The notes beneath the pieces were generated by a model. The model was not told where the DNA came from. It worked only from the letters and a program-made list of their open reading frames with translations, and did no database searches. This document shows, one piece after another, positions 60,863-64,000 of a stretch of DNA of 64,000 nucleotides. The stretch's first letter is position 1, and every line of letters starts with the position of its first letter. The position numbers and the translations under genes are program-made. Origin of the DNA: SCTM01 sp965279655 (lineage in GTDB: Bacteria > Pseudomonadota > Alphaproteobacteria > Rhodospirillales > Rhodospirillaceae); NCBI GenBank assembly GCA_965279655.1, contig OZ257255.1:1426001-1490000 (forward strand), in the 5' to 3' direction.

Positions 60863-63280
60863 TTAGTGCGTGACCAGCGCTTCGTCGTCGTCGGTGGCGA
60901 TCGGCTTGCCCTTCGCGGCTTCGCTCTCCTCGCTCTCCTCCGACCCTTTCAGGATCGGGACGAGCGGATTGACCAATGCACGCACGAGAACTTCGTCGAC
61001 CGTGGTCACCGGCACGATGGTCAGATCGCGACGGACGTTCTCGGGGATCTCCTCGAGATCCTTTTCATTGTCCTTCGGGATCAGCACCGTCTTGATGCCG
61101 GCGCGCAACGCCGCGAGCAGTTTTTCCTTCAAGCCGCCGATCGGCAGCACGCGGCCGCGCAGGGTGATCTCGCCGGTCATGGCGACTTCCTTGCGCACCG
61201 GGTTGCCGAGAAGCGCTGAGATGATCGACACGCTCATGGCCACACCGGCGGACGGACCGTCCTTCGGCGTCGCGCCTTCCGGCACGTGTACGTGGATGTC
61301 GTTCTTCTCGAACGTCTTCTGCTTGATGCCGAAGACCGGCGCACGGCTGCGCACGTAGGCGCGGGCCGCCTGCACGGACTCCTTCATCACGTCGCCGAGC
61401 TGACCGGTGAGCGAGATCGCGCCCTTGCCGGGCATGATCACGGCTTCGATCGACAGGATGTCGCCGCCCACCTCGGTCCACGCGAGACCGGTGGTGATGC
61501 CGACCATATCCTCACGCTCCGCCTCGCCGTAACGGTACTTCGGAATGCCGGCGAACTTCTTGAGGTTCCGCTGCGTGACGGCGACCTTCTTCAGCTTGCG
61601 AAGAACGATCTCCTTCGTCGCCTTGCGGGACAGGTTCGCCAACTCACGCTCAAGGTTACGCACGCCGGCTTCACGGGTGTAGTAGCGGCACAGGTCGCGC
61701 AACGCATCGTCGGAGATGGCGAACTCGCCGTTCTTCAAGCCATGGGCTTCCATCTGCTTCTTGATCAAATGGCGCTTCGCGATCGCGACCTTCTCGTCCT
61801 CGGTGTAACCGGACAGACGGATGAGCTCCATGCGGTCCAGCAGCGGCTGCGGCATGCGCAGCGTGTTGGCTGTCGTGATGAACAACACATCAGACAGGTC
61901 ATAGTCGACTTCGAGGTAGTGATCCTGGAACGTCGTGTTCTGTTCCGGGTCCAGCACTTCGAGCAGCGCCGACGACGGATCGCCGCGCCAGTCCGCGCCC
62001 AACTTGTCGATCTCGTCGAGCAGGAACAGCGGGTTCGAGGTCTTCGCCTTCTTCATGCCCTGGATGATCTTGCCCGGCATGGAGCCGATGTAGGTACGCC
62101 GGTGACCGCGGATCTCCGCCTCGTCACGCACGCCACCCAAGGAGACGCGCACGAACGAACGGCCCGTCGATGTCGCGATCGAACGGCCAAGCGAGGTCTT
62201 GCCCACGCCCGGAGGACCGACCAGGCAAAGGATCGGGCCCTTCAGCTTCTTTGTGCGCGCCTGCACGGCCAAGTACTCGATGATGCGCTCCTTGACCTTC
62301 TCCAGGCCATGGTGATCGCGATCGAGCTGCGCCTTCGCCGCCTTCAGGTCGATGGTGACCTTGGAACGCTTCTTCCACGGAATGCCGGTGAGCCAATCGA
62401 GGTAGTTGCGCACGACAGTCGCCTCGGCGGACATCGGGCTCATGGTCTTGAGCTTCTTCAGCTCGGCCATGGCCTTCTCCCGCGCCTCTTTCGACATGCG
62501 CAGCTTCTTGATCTTGTCTTCGTACTCGGTGGCCTCGTCGCGGCCTTCGTCGTTTTCGCCCAGCTCGCGCTGGATCGCCTTCATCTGCTCGTTCAAATAA
62601 TATTCGCGCTGCGTCTTCTCCATCTGCCGCTTCACGCGGTTCCGGATGCGCTTCTCGACCTGCAGCACGCTGATTTCGGATTCCATGAATCCATAGACGC
62701 GCTCGAGACGCTCGGAGACGGTCTTTACCTCGAGCAGCTCCTGCTTCTCGGCGATCTTCAGCGACAGATGCGAGGCAACCGTGTCGGCCAGCTTCGAGGG
62801 ATTCTCGATCTGGTTTACGGACACCAGCACTTCCGGCGGGATCTTCTTGTTGAGCTTGATGTACTGCTCGAACTGCGAGACGACCGAACGCGCCAGCGCC
62901 TCGAGTTCCTTCGGCTCTTCCTTCGGCTCGTCGATGAATTCGGCGTAGGCCTCGAAGAAGGAATCGTTTTCCTTATAGCCGGTGATGCGCGCGCGCTGGC
63001 CGCCCTCGACCAGCACCTTCACGGTGCCGTCGGGCAGCTTCAGCAGCTGCAACACGGTCGACACCGTGCCGAAGTCATAGATGTCCTTCGTCTGCGGATC
63101 GTCCTGTGACGCATCCTTCTGGGCCACGAGCAGGATCTGCTTATCGTCGGCCATCACGTCTTCAAGGGCGCGCACGGACTTCTCGCGGCCCACGAACAGC
63201 GGCACGATCATGTGCGGGAACACGACGATGTCCCGCAACGGAAGAACCGGGAACAACTGACCCTTAACGGCTTCGACCAC
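60863..63280 (-). CDS. lon: ATP-dependent protease Lon
   Basis: Cytosolic AAA+ serine protease that degrades misfolded and regulatory proteins. The 805-residue protein has the N-terminal substrate domain (LFPVLPLRDIVVFPHMIVPL), Walker A GPPGVGKTSLG, Walker B PLFLLDEIDKLG and the Ser-Lys dyad Ser677 (KDGPSAG) and Lys720 (GGLKEKLLAA). The start is GTG at 63280 with GAAGG upstream. It follows clpX by 247 nt; heat-shock control is expected. Confidence 0.98.
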   Translation of the reverse strand: MVEAVKGQLFPVLPLRDIVVFPHMIVPLFVGREKSVRALEDVMADDKQILLVAQKDASQDDPQTKDIYDFGTVSTVLQLLKLPDGTVKVLVEGGQRARITGYKENDSFFEAYAEFIDEPKEEPKELEALARSVVSQFEQYIKLNKKIPPEVLVSVNQIENPSKLADTVASHLSLKIAEKQELLEVKTVSERLERVYGFMESEISVLQVEKRIRNRVKRQMEKTQREYYLNEQMKAIQRELGENDEGRDEATEYEDKIKKLRMSKEAREKAMAELKKLKTMSPMSAEATVVRNYLDWLTGIPWKKRSKVTIDLKAAKAQLDRDHHGLEKVKERIIEYLAVQARTKKLKGPILCLVGPPGVGKTSLGRSIATSTGRSFVRVSLGGVRDEAEIRGHRRTYIGSMPGKIIQGMKKAKTSNPLFLLDEIDKLGADWRGDPSSALLEVLDPEQNTTFQDHYLEVDYDLSDVLFITTANTLRMPQPLLDRMELIRLSGYTEDEKVAIAKRHLIKKQMEAHGLKNGEFAISDDALRDLCRYYTREAGVRNLERELANLSRKATKEIVLRKLKKVAVTQRNLKKFAGIPKYRYGEAEREDMVGITTGLAWTEVGGDILSIEAVIMPGKGAISLTGQLGDVMKESVQAARAYVRSRAPVFGIKQKTFEKNDIHVHVPEGATPKDGPSAGVAMSVSIISALLGNPVRKEVAMTGEITLRGRVLPIGGLKEKLLAALRAGIKTVLIPKDNEKDLEEIPENVRRDLTIVPVTTVDEVLVRALVNPLVPILKGSEESEESEAAKGKPIATDDDEALVTH

Positions 63281-63425
63281 TTCACACCTTCTTTCGCTAC
63301 CGGATCGCGGCTACGCCGTCCCCGGTTGGCTTTCCCACCCAGTCCGCGGCAGAGCGCCGTGCCTGGTTGGCCTTCATCCGCCCACGGTGAAATCCGCGGT
63401 CGGTTTGGCCATTCCCCCGATGTTT

Positions 63426-63435
63426 CTTATGGGAG
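63426..63435 (-). promoter_or_regulatory. Possible sigma32-type -10 element upstream of lon
   Basis: On the minus strand CTCCCATAAG resembles the CCCCATNT -10 box of heat-shock promoters, about 145 nt before the lon start. A matching -35 element is weak (TTTGTCC about 12 nt upstream), so this is only a suggestion based on Lon being a heat-shock protein in many bacteria. Confidence 0.25.
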
Positions 63436-63498
63436 GAACGAACCGGACAAACATCGCGTTGCCTGAGAGAGGGCTTCTGCCCGAGGCTCCAAGGGCAA

Positions 63499-63518
63499 CC
63501 GCTTGGCATTCCAAGCGG
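63499..63518 (-). terminator. Hairpin after clpX
   Basis: CCGCTTGG (63499-63506) and CCAAGCGG (63511-63518) form a perfect 8-bp stem with a 4-nt loop, 9 nt past the clpX stop. The minus strand continues TTGCCCTTGG, so the T tract is poor. It may be a weak terminator or a 3'-end stabiliser. Confidence 0.45.
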
Positions 63519-63527
63519 AAGCGGAGC

Positions 63528-64000
63528 TTAGGCCGGAGTTCCGACGTCGCCGCGACGGTCCGCGTAGATGTACAGGGGCTTTGCTCGGCCCTCGGCCACC
63601 TCGCCGTTCACAACGACCTCTTCCACACCTTCCAGGCCGGGAAGATCGAACATGGTATCGAGCAGTATGCCCTCCATGATCGACCGCAAACCGCGCGCTC
63701 CGGTCTTTCGGGTGATGGCCTTCCTCGCGACACACCGCAATGCATCCTCGTTAAATGTAAGGTGCACATTCTCCATGTCAAACAGCCGCTGGTACTGCTT
63801 TGCCAGCGCGTTCTTCGGGCGAGTCAGGATGTCGACAAGCGCCTGCTCGTCGAGGTCCTCGAGGGTGGCGAGAATTGGCAGACGCCCGACGAATTCGGGG
63901 ATCAGGCCATACTTCAACAGATCCTCTGGCTCGACCTCTCGCAGGATCGCACCGGTCTGACGATCGTCGGCGTTCTTGATGTCCGCTCCGAACCCGATCG
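63528..64000 (-). CDS. clpX: ClpX ATPase, C-terminal part (5' end outside window)
   Basis: The unfoldase partner of ClpP. The frame is open to the window edge and begins with IGFGADIKNADDRQTGAIL, so the 129-residue ORF starting near 63917 is internal. The visible part has the conserved GLIPEFVGRLPILATLEDLD region, the LTRPKNALAKQYQRLF segment and the sensor-2 motif KTGARGLRSIMEGILLDTM. Roughly the last 155 of about 420 residues are present. Followed by lon, the usual order. Confidence 0.97.
   Translation of the reverse strand, partial: IGFGADIKNADDRQTGAILREVEPEDLLKYGLIPEFVGRLPILATLEDLDEQALVDILTRPKNALAKQYQRLFDMENVHLTFNEDALRCVARKAITRKTGARGLRSIMEGILLDTMFDLPGLEGVEEVVVNGEVAEGRAKPLYIYADRRGDVGTPA

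Noticed and set aside
1..64000. CRISPR array, insertion sequence, prophage or rRNA genes
   Set aside because: No regularly spaced repeats, transposase, integrase, phage structural gene or rRNA-like sequence was seen.

Overview
This window is a high-GC, gene-dense piece of an alphaproteobacterial chromosome. Three things support that placement: the lipid A genes include lpxI (the usual UDP-2,3-diacylglucosamine hydrolase of Alphaproteobacteria) in the order lpxD-fabZ-lpxA-lpxI-lpxB; the 14-gene nuo operon runs on into birA, coaX, rnj, a methylmalonyl-CoA epimerase gene, proS, lolC/E, lolD and dnaE; and clpX-lon-hup sit together. No gene pins down the genus; a Micropepsales/Rhizomicrobium-like or Rhodospirillales-like organism is only a guess. 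Apart from the first four genes and one doubtful small ORF, everything is on the minus strand.

Layout. 1-4620 (plus): the 3' part of gltX, gltA with a good sigma70-type promoter, a 98-residue miniature flagellar-rod-like protein, and a CHRD-domain autotransporter. 4671-21200 (minus, read right to left): rpsB from a strong promoter with a roughly 280-nt leader, a clear terminator, tsf, an intruding SMP-30-like secreted beta-propeller gene with its own terminator, then pyrH, frr, uppS, cdsA, dxr, rseP, bamA, skp, lpxD, fabZ, lpxA, lpxI, lpxB and a small exported protein. This superoperon couples translation factors, undecaprenyl and phospholipid precursors, isoprenoid synthesis, outer-membrane protein assembly and lipid A synthesis. 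rseP is broken by a one-base deletion in a six-base C run.

21200-35500 (minus): an exported aldo/keto reductase, a Rieske oxygenase paired with an unrecognised multi-pass membrane protein, a small membrane protein, dnaE, a DUF2189 membrane protein, an exported intradiol-dioxygenase-like protein whose promoter is bracketed by two identical palindromes, lolD-lolC/E-proS, and three small genes. Three copies of a 105-150 nt palindromic repeat lie here, each 8-14 nt after a minus-strand stop codon.

35600-53300 (minus): nuoABCDEFGHIJKLMN (complex I) read into birA, coaX and rnj, nearly all with overlapping or abutting ends. 53500-60300: a mixed region with a DUF4118/HisKA_2 histidine kinase, a 59-residue ORF, ku, a TPR-OGT-like glycosyltransferase with a GT2 enzyme and an exported Dabb-like protein, tRNA-Val(UAC) and a methyltransferase-like gene. 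60300-64000: hup, lon and the 3' part of clpX.

Most of the window is core housekeeping. The places most worth a second look are the rseP frameshift, the 3'-end-associated palindromic repeats, the twin-palindrome promoter, the Rieske/membrane-protein pair, the mini rod protein and the CHRD-autotransporter fusion. I found no CRISPR array, insertion sequence, prophage or rRNA gene.
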